A stretch of DNA of 64,000 bases from Marinobacterium rhizophilum DSM 18822 (GCF_000378045.1 NZ_KB899092.1:1-64000), one strand, 5' to 3'. Positions 7,959 to 17,113 are shown, numbered from the stretch's first letter. Notes: a model not told the origin generated them from the letters alone. Made by a program: numbers and translations.

Positions 7959-8816
7959 TTAGCTTTCCTCCTCGGCTTCGCGCAGTCGCTCCTGGCGGGC
8001 CATTTCCTCGGCAAATACCGACTTGATCTCATCCAGTACCGCGTCGACATCGGCGCTATCGGTGCTTTCGGCAAACTCCCCGGTCAGCTCGATGTCTTCG
8101 TGCAGCTTGCCATCTTCATACAGGGCCCAGATTTCCTTGGCATAGCGGCTGCCCAGCAGTTCAGGTGCGAACTGGCCATAGTAGAGGGTCATGTTGTTGA
8201 CATCCCGCGCCAGCATGGACTGGGCGTGATTGTTGGCTGCTGCATCCACGGCCTGGGGCAGGTCGATAATGACCGGACCGTATTCATCCACTAGTACGTT
8301 GAATTCCGACAGGTCGCCGTGCACCACGCCGGCGCACAGCATGCGCATCACGTAATGCATCAGCAGGGTATGATCCTCCAGCGCCTGCTCAGCGGACATG
8401 GACACGTCGCTCAGGCGCGGTGCGACATCGCCGGCTTCATCGGTGATCAGTTCCATCAGCAGGACGCCGTCCATGCAGCCATAGGGCTGCGGTACGCGCA
8501 CGCCGGCCGCTGCCAGACGGTATAGCGCGTCGACCTCGGCGTTTTGCCAGGTTTCTTCCTGTTGCTTGCGGCCGAATTTGGACCCCTTTTCCATGGCCCG
8601 GGCGCGGCGACTGTTTTTGACCTTGCGGCCTTCCTGGTAGTTGACCGCCTGCTTGAAGCTGCGCTTGCTGGCTTCCTTGTAGACCTTGGCACAGCGAATC
8701 TCGGTGCCGCAGCGCACCACAAAGACATCGGCTTCCTTGCCACTCATGAGTCGGCTGAGTACTTCGTCGACAAGGCCGTCTTCAACCAGGGGGAGTATGC
8801 GTTTTGGAGTTTTCAT
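7959..8816 (-). CDS. RIO-type serine/threonine protein kinase
   Basis: A 285-aa RIO1-family kinase. N-terminal lobe: SGKEADVFVV in place of a Gly-rich loop, with the Lys of AKVYK. Catalytic loop: VHGDLSEFNVLV (Asp and Asn around residues 168-173). Metal-binding Asp: IIDLPQAVD. Bacterial homologues autophosphorylate; their substrates are not established. The acidic tail (EEMARQERLREAEEES) is low complexity. It is single-gene, convergent with yaeQ. Confidence 0.9.
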   Translation of the reverse strand: MKTPKRILPLVEDGLVDEVLSRLMSGKEADVFVVRCGTEIRCAKVYKEASKRSFKQAVNYQEGRKVKNSRRARAMEKGSKFGRKQQEETWQNAEVDALYRLAAAGVRVPQPYGCMDGVLLMELITDEAGDVAPRLSDVSMSAEQALEDHTLLMHYVMRMLCAGVVHGDLSEFNVLVDEYGPVIIDLPQAVDAAANNHAQSMLARDVNNMTLYYGQFAPELLGSRYAKEIWALYEDGKLHEDIELTGEFAESTDSADVDAVLDEIKSVFAEEMARQERLREAEEES

Positions 8817-8987
8817 GGGGCTCTGTTACCTGAACCGGTGGCCGGCTGGAACAGCGCTGGTAGAACAGGCAGGTGTGCAGTGGTGGAACAGCGGCATCCA
8901 GAGGACTCCTTGACAGGCTGGGGCCAAACTCCGGGACGACCCCGGAGCAGGGAGTCTGAGTTTAGCATTGCTGTGCCGCATGCTTCG

Positions 8988-9017
8988 ACCGCCGGGCGCT
9001 GAAACCGGCGGTTTTTT
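8988..9017 (+). terminator. Terminator-like hairpin on the plus strand
   Basis: ACCGCC/GGCGGT arms followed by TTTTTT. Both flanking genes are on the minus strand, so on the plus strand it would only stop antisense transcription. It could instead act as a weak minus-strand stem-loop at the end of the dioxygenase gene. Confidence 0.35.
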
Positions 9018-9047
9018 CGGAATTTAATGCCATTTGGCCGTTGCGTG

Positions 9048-9872
9048 TTAGCTCGACGCTGGCACAGCACCAAACATGAACGCCGATTGCAGGCTGCCCA
9101 TGACCTTGTCTTCAAACACCTTGAGGCCCGGGTCCGCACCGCCGGCGCCCGCGACGACATGCAGTGGCAGCAGGTGTTCTTCGACCGGATGGGAGGCCCG
9201 CCCGCCGGGTGCACGGTCCCAGTGGGCCAGGCGCTTTTCACGCTCGTCCTGTGGCAGAGCCACGGTCTCGGCGAGCCAGCCGTCAAAGAGGACGGAGTCA
9301 GGATCGGGCTGGCTGCCGCCCTGGCGCAGGCGCTGCATGTTATGAAAACTCATGCCGCTGCCAACGATCAGCACATCTTCATCGCGCAACGGCGCCAGCG
9401 CCTTGCCCAGCGCCAGGTGTTCTGCCGGGTCGAGGCCTGCACGCAGCGACAGCTGAACCACTGGAATATCAGCCTCGGGGACGGCGAGTTTGAGCGGAAT
9501 GAATACGCCGTGGTCGAGTCCGCGCTTGTGGTCCTGTACGCAAGGTATGCCGGCGGCGCCGAGAAGGTCCTGGATGCGGTTCGCCAGCTGCGGATTACCG
9601 GGCGCCGGCCACTCGAGCTGATAGGTGTGAGCGGGGAACCCGTAGTAGTCGTACAGCAGGCCAGGTGCTGCCTGGGCATTGACGCTGAACTCTGGCGTTT
9701 CCCAGTGCGCGGAGATCACCAGCAGAGCCCGCGGACGGCGACCGACCTGGTGAATCAGATTGCGCAGCCAGCTTTCCATGTGATCCCAGGTGCCGGCCGG
9801 CGGCCAGTCCATGAAAAAGCAGGGGCCGGCCCCGTGGGGAAGGTACACACTGGGCAAACGCTGATGACTCAT
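9048..9872 (-). CDS. DODA-type class III extradiol dioxygenase (YgiD-like)
   Basis: A 274-aa LigB-superfamily enzyme. Metal ligands are visible as His in YLPHGAGP (residue ~13), His in ISAHWE (residue ~56) and Glu/His later in the chain. LDHGVFIPL and GSGMSFHN are family hallmarks. Homologues open catechol rings such as DOPA at the 4,5 position using Fe2+ or Zn2+. The native substrate is unknown and no aromatic catabolic cluster adjoins. The ATG at 9872 is preceded by AGAGGACATCCC. Confidence 0.88.
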   Translation of the reverse strand: MSHQRLPSVYLPHGAGPCFFMDWPPAGTWDHMESWLRNLIHQVGRRPRALLVISAHWETPEFSVNAQAAPGLLYDYYGFPAHTYQLEWPAPGNPQLANRIQDLLGAAGIPCVQDHKRGLDHGVFIPLKLAVPEADIPVVQLSLRAGLDPAEHLALGKALAPLRDEDVLIVGSGMSFHNMQRLRQGGSQPDPDSVLFDGWLAETVALPQDEREKRLAHWDRAPGGRASHPVEEHLLPLHVVAGAGGADPGLKVFEDKVMGSLQSAFMFGAVPASS

Positions 9873-9933
9873 GGGATGTCCTCTGAAACAGGAGATTGAA
9901 CTAAATGCATACCGGGCGACGGACGCCTGGCAT

Positions 9934-10090
9934 TATTAATCCGGAGGATTAATAGGCGAAACAGTGATGTTTCACCATTGGCCGCAGGCCAATGCGAACG
10001 CCACAGAAACCAGCATGTCCACGCACCTGCGCCCGTTTTTCTGGCGTGATGTACAAATAGGTAGGGAACCTATTTGTACGCCAAGTTAAT
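9934..10090 (+). repeat. Multi-hairpin intergenic repeat, copy 4
   Basis: Same orientation and length as copy 1. Hairpins: ATTAATCC/GGATTAAT (9935-9953), GGCGAAACA/TGTTTCACC, CATTGGCCGCAGGCCAATG (unchanged) and GTACAAATAGGT/ACCTATTTGTAC (10051-10079). Three of the four stems differ from copy 1 by paired substitutions that preserve pairing. The spacer GCATGTCCACGCACCTGCGCCCG is nearly the same as in copy 1. Confidence 0.85.
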
Positions 10091-10092
10091 AA

Positions 10093-10128
10093 GAAAAAGA
10101 CCGTTTATCCGTGTATTTAAACGGTCTT
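10093..10128 (-). terminator. Rho-independent terminator of the DoxX gene
   Basis: On the minus strand AAGACCGTTTA / TAAACGGTCTT closes on a short loop and is followed by TTTTTCTT. It lies 18 bases after the DoxX stop codon. Confidence 0.8.
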
Positions 10129-10145
10129 CGCAGGGCCGCAGGCTA

Positions 10146-10601
10146 TCAGAAACGCAGCCCCAGGCGGCTATCCAGCGAGAAGCGTTCGCCGCCGCGCAGG
10201 AAAACAGCGATGGCAACCAGGCCCCACATCAGTGGATATTCCACCCCGCCGTTGGTCCAGAAAAAGCCGTTGCCGGTGTGCACTGTGAGCGCAACGCCCA
10301 TCAGGATGGCGATGCCCAGCGCCGCCGGGCGGGTCAGCAGGCCCAGCACCAGTGCCAGACCCCCGAAGAACTCGACCAGGCCGGCCAGCAGGGCGAACAG
10401 GTAACCGGGTTCCATTCCCAGGCTCGTGGCGAAGAACTGGCCGGTGGCATCCAGGCCGTAACCGCCAAACCAGCCGAACAGTTTCTGCGCACCGTGAGGC
10501 ATCAGCAACAGGCCGGCGGTGATGCGTATTAAAGGATAGCCCAGCGGTGACAGGCGATCGAACAGGGAAGGGGCAGTCTCGGTGGTCGTGTAGCTGGTCA
10601 T
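10146..10601 (-). CDS. DoxX-family membrane protein
   Basis: A 151-aa membrane protein with four hydrophobic spans. Family hallmarks: PLIRITAGLLLMPHGAQKLF near residue 20, then LLAGLVEFFGGLALVLGLLTRPAALG. DoxX-like proteins are quinone or oxidoreductase-associated membrane proteins; the exact role is unknown. The ATG at 10601 has GGAG 9-10 bases upstream; a longer reading to 10694 lacks this. It is divergent from a LysR-type regulator, the usual arrangement for a regulator and its target. Confidence 0.87.
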   Translation of the reverse strand: MTSYTTTETAPSLFDRLSPLGYPLIRITAGLLLMPHGAQKLFGWFGGYGLDATGQFFATSLGMEPGYLFALLAGLVEFFGGLALVLGLLTRPAALGIAILMGVALTVHTGNGFFWTNGGVEYPLMWGLVAIAVFLRGGERFSLDSRLGLRF

Positions 10602-10707
10602 GGCGGGTCTCCGGTGCGTGCAAGAAGGGTGTTGTCGGTACGTTGAAAAGAAAGACCATGGTATGTTGGTTTCTAAAATTAAAATAGAATGCAAAATTGG
10701 AACTTAT

Positions 10708-10726
10708 GGTTTCCAATATGGAAACC
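10708..10726. promoter_or_regulatory. Candidate LysR-type operator
   Basis: GGTTTCC-AATAT-GGAAACC is a perfect 7-5-7 dyad, with a further TTGGAA half-site at 10697-10702. It lies in the 179-bp gap between divergent doxX-like and lysR-like genes, so it is the likely binding site of the regulator encoded at 10781. Confidence 0.55.
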
Positions 10727-10780
10727 TAAACGGCGCAGTCAGTAACCACAAAGCGATTCGATCCGCAGAGGGCGCGAAGC

Positions 10781-11749
10781 ATGACATCACATATCGGCAG
10801 TGGGTCTTTCAGTTTTGGCGGCATGCTCGGCGGGTCGCTGGAAGATATAAAGGCATTCTGCGCAGTGATTGAGTTTGGCTCGGTTTCGCGCGCCGCGACG
10901 GAAATGGGTGAAACCAAGGGCAGTATCAGCCGGCGAGTATCACGGCTTGAGTCGAGACTCGGTACAGCCCTGTTAGCGCGCACACCCAGGGCGGTGAGCG
11001 CAACGGAGGAAGGGAGTGCCTTTTATGCGAAGGCGCGGGATGCACTTTCATTGCTCGCCGATGCCACCCAGGGCGCCCGCCAGTCGCGTACCGTGCCCCA
11101 CGGTAACCTGCGGGTTACCGCGCCGATGGATATCGGTCTCGATGTGCTGCCCCCTCTGCTGGTGCGGTTTCGGGCGCTGCATCCCCAGATTACAGTAGAA
11201 CTGCTGCTGACTGACGCCGCGCTGGATCTGGCGGCCAATCGGGTTGACCTGGCGCTGCGGGCGACGTCGGGCAACCTGCCGGATATGGGATACCGGGCAT
11301 CGGCGCTGGTGGACTTTCGCATGCGGCTCTATGGCGCACCGGCTTACCTGGCTGCGCGGGGTACGCTCGAAAGCCCACAGGATCTGGAGACCCAGGACCT
11401 GGTAACCTCCCGGGAACTGGTCGGTGCTGCCAGCCTGTCGCTGTTTAACGAGAAGGGCCGCAAGGTCGAGGTGACAGCACGACCTGTGGCCCGTACCACG
11501 GACTACGCCAGCGTACACCGGATTGTTCAGGCGGGCGGCGGAATTGGCATACTGCCGGACCTTATCGCCGGGGCGAGCCTCGCGGCCGGCCTCATTGAAC
11601 CGGTGCTGGCGCAGTGGCACCTGGGGGGCGGCAAGCTGTATGCCATCAGCCTCAGTGGTGATCAGGCGCCGGCACGGGTCAGTGTGTTTCGTGATTTTAT
11701 TCGCGCCGAGCTCAATAATGCCGGTTCCGCAGTCACTGCTGATCACTGA
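10781..11749 (+). CDS. LysR-family transcriptional regulator
   Basis: A 322-aa regulator. The winged helix-turn-helix lies at residues about 20-80 (LEDIKAFCAVIEFGSVSRAA, then GSISRRVSRLESRLG). The rest is an effector-binding domain of the CrgA/DsdC-like clade (GNLRVTAPMDIGLDVLPPLL). The N-terminus has about 17 extra residues rich in Gly/Ser; the start at 10781 has GAGGGC before it. It probably controls the divergent DoxX gene through the dyad at 10708-10726. Confidence 0.88.
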   Translation: MTSHIGSGSFSFGGMLGGSLEDIKAFCAVIEFGSVSRAATEMGETKGSISRRVSRLESRLGTALLARTPRAVSATEEGSAFYAKARDALSLLADATQGARQSRTVPHGNLRVTAPMDIGLDVLPPLLVRFRALHPQITVELLLTDAALDLAANRVDLALRATSGNLPDMGYRASALVDFRMRLYGAPAYLAARGTLESPQDLETQDLVTSRELVGAASLSLFNEKGRKVEVTARPVARTTDYASVHRIVQAGGGIGILPDLIAGASLAAGLIEPVLAQWHLGGGKLYAISLSGDQAPARVSVFRDFIRAELNNAGSAVTADH

Positions 11750-11793
11750 CACGGCGCCCTGAGAGCCGGTCCGTCCATGGCGGTTTTGCTCGT

Positions 11794-12816
11794 TCACGGC
11801 GGCACATTCGGCAGGGCTTGAGCTGCGGCTTTCATGCGCAGGTAGCGTTCCGCCGTGCCGGGGTGGCTCAGTCCGCGCGTGTGACGAATGGATGCCGGGA
11901 AGTCGGTTCCCAGGCGACGCCAGAATTCCACGCCCGGCGCGAGCGCATAGCCTGCCCGGTGCAGCAGCACCAGTGCCTGCAGATCGGCTTCCAGCTCCCA
12001 GCGCAGCGCCCGGTGGTGCACGCCAAGGGTGGCGCCGATGCCAGGGCTCGGATACCCCTGGGTCAGGGCCAGCAGATCGAGCAGTGCGCCGAGCAGCAGA
12101 TTTTGCAGCTGCTTGTCGATATGCTGCAGGCCGTTATGGGCCAGCTCGTGGGCGATAACGAGTGCCAGCTCATTATCCTCCTGGGCATAGGCGAGCATGG
12201 CCTGGGTCACTCGAACCTGCTGACCATCGGCGTAGGCGTTGATGACGCTGCTGCGGCTGAGGCGAATGGGCCAGTCACACAGCGTATCAGGCCACAGCTT
12301 GACGACTATAAACGCATCGCCGCGCGCAAGCTCCAGGTTCAGTGGCCCTGATACCGCGTGCAACGTTTCATCGACAGTATCCATATCCTCAATGCTGCGA
12401 CCCTGCAGGCGCAGCAGGCGGTCACCTGCCCGCAGTCCGGCACGGGCTGCCGGGCTGCCGGGAACAGGTGTGCGTAGCATCGGTTGTCGATCCAGCGTGT
12501 AGAGCGTTCGGGCGGCGTCGCGGCGCGACGGCGCATAGCTGGCAATGCTGTGCAGGCGCAGCCCGTAATCACTGCGCTGTTGTACCGGGCACAGGTCACG
12601 GGCAGCGGCGATAAGCAGCGGTCGTGCCACGCGGGCCAGACGGTACTCGCGCGCGTGCTGGCGAACCAGGGCTTCGCTACGCTGGTGTTCCGTTTCGGTC
12701 GTGATCGCATCCGCCGTGGGTGGGTCGGGCAGGGGGAGGGTGCTGGCGCAGGCGCTCAGCAACAGTGCAGATACCAGTGCAGGTACAGTACGGGACGCTG
12801 AGCATGAAATGCGCAT
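11794..12816 (-). CDS. M48-family metalloprotease lipoprotein with PDZ-like segment
   Basis: A 340-aa lipoprotein: signal peptide with lipobox LLSACAS at about residues 19-25. A PDZ-like region (PGSPAARAGLRAGDRLLRLQ) lies near residues 118-160. The HExxH zinc motif is HELAH (about residue 220), with a downstream ELEADLQAL segment giving the third ligand Glu. It would act in the periplasm or on the outer membrane as a zinc endopeptidase, possibly in envelope quality control. PDZ before the catalytic motif is unusual relative to BepA/LoiP. Monocistronic. Confidence 0.85.
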   Translation of the reverse strand: MRISCSASRTVPALVSALLLSACASTLPLPDPPTADAITTETEHQRSEALVRQHAREYRLARVARPLLIAAARDLCPVQQRSDYGLRLHSIASYAPSRRDAARTLYTLDRQPMLRTPVPGSPAARAGLRAGDRLLRLQGRSIEDMDTVDETLHAVSGPLNLELARGDAFIVVKLWPDTLCDWPIRLSRSSVINAYADGQQVRVTQAMLAYAQEDNELALVIAHELAHNGLQHIDKQLQNLLLGALLDLLALTQGYPSPGIGATLGVHHRALRWELEADLQALVLLHRAGYALAPGVEFWRRLGTDFPASIRHTRGLSHPGTAERYLRMKAAAQALPNVPP

Positions 12817-13145
12817 CAGTCACCGGCAGGGGGCAGGTTGACGTTGCCATTTTCTGCTGTGACCCTTGAGGCTGGAGGTCTGCGTCGTGGGCCTGCAGTG
12901 TCGCGTTCTGTCCATGTGCTGATCACCTTTTGAGCGGCCATGTTGACGTGCTTGCGCCGCCTTGACAGGACCAAAGGCGCCGAGCGTGGGGTGAAGTCAG
13001 TGTAGCAGCCAAAAAGCGGCGCAAAAGGTGCTTGAATCGGGATGTTTAGGTCCCGGCCTCACTTGATCCGCAGGCGGCATTCGTCCATGCTGCACGGCAT
13101 TCGCCGATGCACCGGCGAGCCCATTTTTAAAGGCAGGGCCGAACC
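12817..13145. other. Gene-free stretch (329 bp)
   Basis: No convincing ORF. It contains divergent upstream regions of the M48 gene and the DUF2750-srkA pair. No strong sigma70 promoter or operator stood out. Confidence 0.5.
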
Positions 13146-13544
13146 ATGACGTACAAACTGACAGAGCAGCAGCGGATCAAGGTTACCGCCCGCGACGCGC
13201 AGGAACGATTTGACCACTTTCTGCAAAAAGTGGCGGACTGGGAAGAAATTTGGAGCCTGAGTGACGCCGAAGGCTGCGTCATGCTGACCACCGAGGATGG
13301 TGAAGGCTGTCTGCCGGTATGGCCGCATCCGGACTACGCGCTGGACTGGGCCACCGAAGGCTGGGAGGGCTGCGAGGCGCTGAAAATCGATCTGCAGGCG
13401 TGGTTTGACCGCTGGTCCAGCGGCCTGGATGAAGACGGCATTCTGGTGGCGGTGTTCCCGCGTCTGGATGAAGAAGGTGTACTGTTGTCGGCCGGCGAAC
13501 TGACCGAGTCGATCGAAACGCTGTTGGGAGCTGGTGGTGACTGA
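13146..13544 (+). CDS. DUF2750 family protein
   Basis: A 132-aa acidic, Trp-rich cytosolic protein. The motifs ARDAQERFDHFLQKVAD, EIWSLSDAEG and PVWPHPDYALDWA fit the DUF2750 family. Function is unknown. It overlaps the start of srkA by eight bases, so the two are translationally coupled. An AAAGGCAGGG element lies upstream of the ATG. Confidence 0.85.
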   Translation: MTYKLTEQQRIKVTARDAQERFDHFLQKVADWEEIWSLSDAEGCVMLTTEDGEGCLPVWPHPDYALDWATEGWEGCEALKIDLQAWFDRWSSGLDEDGILVAVFPRLDEEGVLLSAGELTESIETLLGAGGD

Positions 13545-14556
13545 GCACAACTCTGACGCTCACTCCGGTTCAAGCGCGGACACGACTGCGCATCCGTTTG
13601 AAACCCTGACGCCTGAATTCATCATGGATGCGGTGGAGGCGCTGGGGTATCTGTGCGATGGCGTCATCTTTGCGCTGAACAGCTATGAAAACCGTGTTTA
13701 TCAGGTCGGCGTTGAAGATCAGGCACCGTTGATTGCCAAGTTTTACCGGCCGGCCCGCTGGAGCGAAGCCCAGATACTGGAAGAACATGCCCTGTGTTAC
13801 GAAATGGAGGAGCATGAACTGCCGGTGGTAGCGCCCTGGCGTGATGCCGATGGACGTAGCCTGTTCGAGCGCGAAGGGTTCTTCTTTGCGCTCTATCCAC
13901 GCCGCGGCGGTCGGGCACCGGAGTTTGACAACCTGGACAACCTGCTCATCCTGGGGCGTTTTCTGGGGCGCATGCACGCCATCGGGGCGAAGAAGCCGTT
14001 TTTGCACCGTCCGGTACTCAACAGCCAGACGTACGGCCATGACAGCGTGGCGTTACTGCACGAGGACTTTATTCCGCGGGATCTGCGCCTGGCGTACGAG
14101 ACCCTGAGCCGTGATGTGCTCAAACTGGTGGATGAAGCCATGGCAGAGCCCACAACACTGATTCGAGTGCATGGTGATTGTCACGCCGGCAACGTGCTGT
14201 GGCGCGACAACACGCCAAACTTTGTCGATTTCGACGATGCTCGAATGGCGCCAGCGGTGCAGGATATCTGGATGTTGCTGTCGGGTGATCGCAACAGCCA
14301 GCAGCGTCAGCTGTGCGAGGTGGTGGACGGTTATAACGAGTTTTACGACTTTCATCCACGCGAGCTGCGCCAGATTGAAGCACTGCGAACCCTTCGCATC
14401 ATGCACTATTCGGCCTGGCTGGCACGGCGCTGGAATGATCCTGCATTTCCTCGGGCGTTTCCCTGGTTTAACACCGAGCGTTACTGGAGCGAGCACATCC
14501 TCGAGTTGCGTGAGCAGTTTGCCGCCTTGCAGGAACCTCCCCTGCGGCTGCTATAG
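13537..14556 (+). CDS. srkA: Stress response kinase A (YihE/RdoA)
   Basis: A 339-aa protein of the choline kinase/APH fold. Brenner motif RVHGDCHAGNVL (about residues 210-221); metal-binding VDFDDARMAPAVQD; N-terminal lobe FALNSYENRVYQVG and LIAKFYRPARW typical of SrkA. In E. coli SrkA counteracts MazEF-linked death during envelope stress. The GTG start overlaps the DUF2750 stop; GTG 13534 is equally possible. Homology begins at about residue 20 (HPFETLTPEFIMDAV). Confidence 0.92.
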   Translation: MTEHNSDAHSGSSADTTAHPFETLTPEFIMDAVEALGYLCDGVIFALNSYENRVYQVGVEDQAPLIAKFYRPARWSEAQILEEHALCYEMEEHELPVVAPWRDADGRSLFEREGFFFALYPRRGGRAPEFDNLDNLLILGRFLGRMHAIGAKKPFLHRPVLNSQTYGHDSVALLHEDFIPRDLRLAYETLSRDVLKLVDEAMAEPTTLIRVHGDCHAGNVLWRDNTPNFVDFDDARMAPAVQDIWMLLSGDRNSQQRQLCEVVDGYNEFYDFHPRELRQIEALRTLRIMHYSAWLARRWNDPAFPRAFPWFNTERYWSEHILELREQFAALQEPPLRLL

Positions 14557-14619
14557 TGATCGGCGTGTGCCGAACCTACGGTAGCGTGACAAATATTGGC
14601 AAAGGTAAAGGATGCAGGC

Positions 14620-15603
14620 ATGACACCATTGCATGGACCTGATGGTTTGATTTACGCATTTTTGATGGACCGAAAGGGCGGTGCCCGCGCGCTGGGCTGG
14701 GATGAGGTCGGCCAGTGGGATGCCTCGCAGGGTCTGCTTTGGCTGCATCTTGACTATTCCCATGAAGCCACACGTGGCTGGCTTTCGGATGGCAGTGGAT
14801 TGCCGCCGCTGGCCGTGGAGTCGCTGCTGATGGAAGACACGCGACCCCGTGCCGCCCCGTTGGGCGCAGGTCTCCTATTGGCGCTACGCGGGGTGAATCT
14901 GAACCCTGAAGCCGACCCCGAGGACATGGTGTCGATCCGGCTTTATGTCACCGCCGATCTGATCGTCAGTACGCGCAAACGCAGACTGTTATCGGTGTCA
15001 GACATGGTCGCCGAGATGTACAGCGGCATCGGCCCTGTCGACAGTGGTGATTTCCTGGTGAGTCTGGCCGACAGGCTGGTCACGCGGATGAGCGATACGG
15101 TGGACGAGTTTGAAGACCGCGTCGCAGATCTTGAAGAGCAGGTCTTGTACAGTGGTAACGGTGAATTGCGCCAGCCGTTGGCCCAGTTGCGGCGCCAGAC
15201 CATTGGTCTGCGCCGCTACCTGGCACCACAGCGCGAGGCGCTGGCACGGGTGGTCAACGAGCCGCTGGGCTGGATGAGTGACCATGCACGCATGCGCATG
15301 CGTGAGGTGTCCGACCGCCTGGTACGCCATATAGAAGACCTGGATGCAGTGCGCGAGCGCGCGGCCGTCACGCAGGAAGAGCTCATGAGTCGCTTGTCGG
15401 ATCAGCTCAACAGCCGGCTCTATGTACTGTCGCTGGTGGCGGCCATTTTCCTGCCCCTGGGCTTTTTGACCGGGCTGCTGGGAATCAATGTAGGTGGAGT
15501 GCCGGGGGCTGAAAACCCCTCGGCCTTTATGGAGTTTTCGCTCTTTTTGGTCGTGCTGGTCGCGGTACAGATATGGATCTTCCGCCGCAAGCGCTGGCTC
15601 TGA
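14620..15603 (+). CDS. zntB: Zinc transporter ZntB (CorA superfamily)
   Basis: A 327-aa inner-membrane CorA-fold transporter. A long cytosolic N-terminal domain is followed by a coiled-coil stalk (residues about 160-260). Two C-terminal spans are separated by the GIN motif (GLLGINVGGVPG), which replaces CorA GMN and is typical of ZntB. It ends in FRRKRWL. The ATG at 14620 has AAAGG 8 bases upstream. Its last ~37 codons (from 15490) are the left edge of a tandem duplication; the duplicate fragment lies at 17410-17514. Confidence 0.9.
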   Translation: MTPLHGPDGLIYAFLMDRKGGARALGWDEVGQWDASQGLLWLHLDYSHEATRGWLSDGSGLPPLAVESLLMEDTRPRAAPLGAGLLLALRGVNLNPEADPEDMVSIRLYVTADLIVSTRKRRLLSVSDMVAEMYSGIGPVDSGDFLVSLADRLVTRMSDTVDEFEDRVADLEEQVLYSGNGELRQPLAQLRRQTIGLRRYLAPQREALARVVNEPLGWMSDHARMRMREVSDRLVRHIEDLDAVRERAAVTQEELMSRLSDQLNSRLYVLSLVAAIFLPLGFLTGLLGINVGGVPGAENPSAFMEFSLFLVVLVAVQIWIFRRKRWL

Positions 15604-15630
15604 CGGCGATTTATGACAGAGAGTAACGCC

Positions 15631-16059
15631 ATGTTGGAAATGATTGGTTGGCGCGAGTGGATGTCGCTGCCGGAACTGGGTATCGAGCACATCAAGGCCA
15701 AGGTCGATACCGGCGCCCGTACTTCCTGCTTGCATGCGTTCAAGCTGGAGCACTTTCACGAGCGCGGAGCGCTCTGGGTGGCTGCCGATGTTCACCCTGT
15801 ACAGAATAACCAGGAGCAGGTGCTGCATTTTGTTGCGCCGGTGCTGGATGAACGATCGGTCACCGATTCGGGTGGCCATCGTGAAAAGCGTGTCGTCATT
15901 CAGACGCTCGCCCGCCTGGGCGAGCATGAATGGCCTATCGAGATGACGCTGACCAATCGCGACAGCATGAAATTTCGCATGCTGCTCGGGCGCACCGCCA
16001 TGCTCAACCGTTTTGCCGTCGATCCGGCGGCCTCATTTTTGTTAGGAGCTAAGCCATGA
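15631..16059 (+). CDS. rimB: RimB, retropepsin-like protease of the RimK system (copy 1)
   Basis: A 142-aa protein of the 'ATP-dependent zinc protease' family (PF05618-type), known in Pseudomonas as RimB. The aspartic protease-like signature is [13 protein letters not shown] (residues 24-36). Also present are [18 protein letters not shown] and DPAASFL. Family members trim glutamate chains added by RimK. The ATG at 15631 is chosen because the paralogue at 17567 begins at the same residue; an upstream ATG at 15613 is also open. It overlaps rimK by 4 bases (ATGA). Confidence 0.88.
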   Translation: MLEMIGWREWMSLPELGIEHIKAKVDTGARTSCLHAFKLEHFHERGALWVAADVHPVQNNQEQVLHFVAPVLDERSVTDSGGHREKRVVIQTLARLGEHEWPIEMTLTNRDSMKFRMLLGRTAMLNRFAVDPAASFLLGAKP

Positions 16060-16961
16060 AGCTGGCGATTCTTTCCCGCAATGCGCAGCTGTACTCCACC
16101 CGTCGCATGGTGGAAGCTGCCAAGGCGCGCGGTCATGACGTACAGGTCGTCGATGTCCTCAAGTGCTACATGAACATCAACATGCAGCACCCTGAAATTC
16201 ATGTAAAAGGCGAGGTGCTGTCTGATTTCGATGCGGTGATTCCGCGTATTGGGGCATCGGTCACCTTCTACGGCACGGCGGTACTGCGTCAATTTGAAAT
16301 GATGGGCACTTATCCGCTGAACGAGTCGGTGGCCATTTCCCGCTCCCGCGACAAGCTGCGCTCCATGCAGCTGCTGTCGCGCAAGGGCATCGGTCTGCCG
16401 ATCACCGGTTTTGCCAACAAGCCCGCCGATATCCCCGATCTGGTGGAAATGGTGGGCGGCGCGCCGCTGGTGATCAAGTTGCTCGAAGGCACCCAGGGCA
16501 TCGGCGTGGTACTGGCTGAAACCCGTCAGGCAGCCGAGAGCGTGCTTGAAGCCTTCATGGGACTCAAGGCCTCCGTCATGGTGCAGGAGTACATCAAGGA
16601 AGCCGGCGGTGCGGATATCCGTTGCTTCGTCATCGGTGACAAGGTGATTGCTGCGATGAAACGCCAGGCCAAGGCCGGTGAATTCCGCTCCAACCTGCAC
16701 CGTGGTGGTGCGGCCAGCCTGGTGCGCCTGACGCCTGAAGAGCGCAGCACTGCCGTGCGCGCGGCGCGTACCATGGGCCTTAACGTGGCAGGTGTAGATA
16801 TACTGCGCTCCAACCACGGCCCGCTGGTGATGGAAGTCAACTCGTCACCGGGTCTGGAAGGTATCGAAACGGCCACCGGGCTGGATGTTGCCGACCGGAT
16901 CATCCAGTTCATCGAAAAGAACCACAGTAGCCTCAAGACCCGCACCCGCGGCAAGGGCTGA
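16056..16961 (+). CDS. rimK: RimK, ribosomal protein S6-glutamate ligase (copy 1)
   Basis: A 301-aa ATP-grasp ligase. Family start [17 protein letters not shown]; substrate/ATP region [20 protein letters not shown]; Gly-rich loop [16 protein letters not shown]-binding [16 protein letters not shown]; Mg2+-binding [14 protein letters not shown]. It adds Glu residues to the C-terminus of S6 (or makes poly-alpha-Glu). Translationally coupled to rimB. Compared with copy 2 the differences cluster in the first ~60 residues, while the catalytic middle is nearly the same. Confidence 0.94.
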   Translation: MKLAILSRNAQLYSTRRMVEAAKARGHDVQVVDVLKCYMNINMQHPEIHVKGEVLSDFDAVIPRIGASVTFYGTAVLRQFEMMGTYPLNESVAISRSRDKLRSMQLLSRKGIGLPITGFANKPADIPDLVEMVGGAPLVIKLLEGTQGIGVVLAETRQAAESVLEAFMGLKASVMVQEYIKEAGGADIRCFVIGDKVIAAMKRQAKAGEFRSNLHRGGAASLVRLTPEERSTAVRAARTMGLNVAGVDILRSNHGPLVMEVNSSPGLEGIETATGLDVADRIIQFIEKNHSSLKTRTRGKG

Positions 16962-17006
16962 TCTGACTTGACCCCGAAAGGGTGATTTAGCGTCTTGGCT
17001 CACTTC

Positions 17007-17045
17007 AAAGCCCCGGTTTACCTTTCACGGTGACCGGGGCTTTTT
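17007..17045 (+). terminator. Rho-independent terminator after rimK copy 1
   Basis: AAAGCCCCGGT / ACCGGGGCTTTTT around a 15-base loop, 45 bases after the rimK stop. It isolates copy 1 from copy 2. The corresponding position after rimK copy 2 lacks this hairpin. Confidence 0.85.
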
Positions 17046-17113
17046 GTCAGGGGCAGGGCGGAAGATGCTGAGTGCGCGGATGTGCCATGCGGCTCTGTAC
17101 CCTGAAGCCGCCC

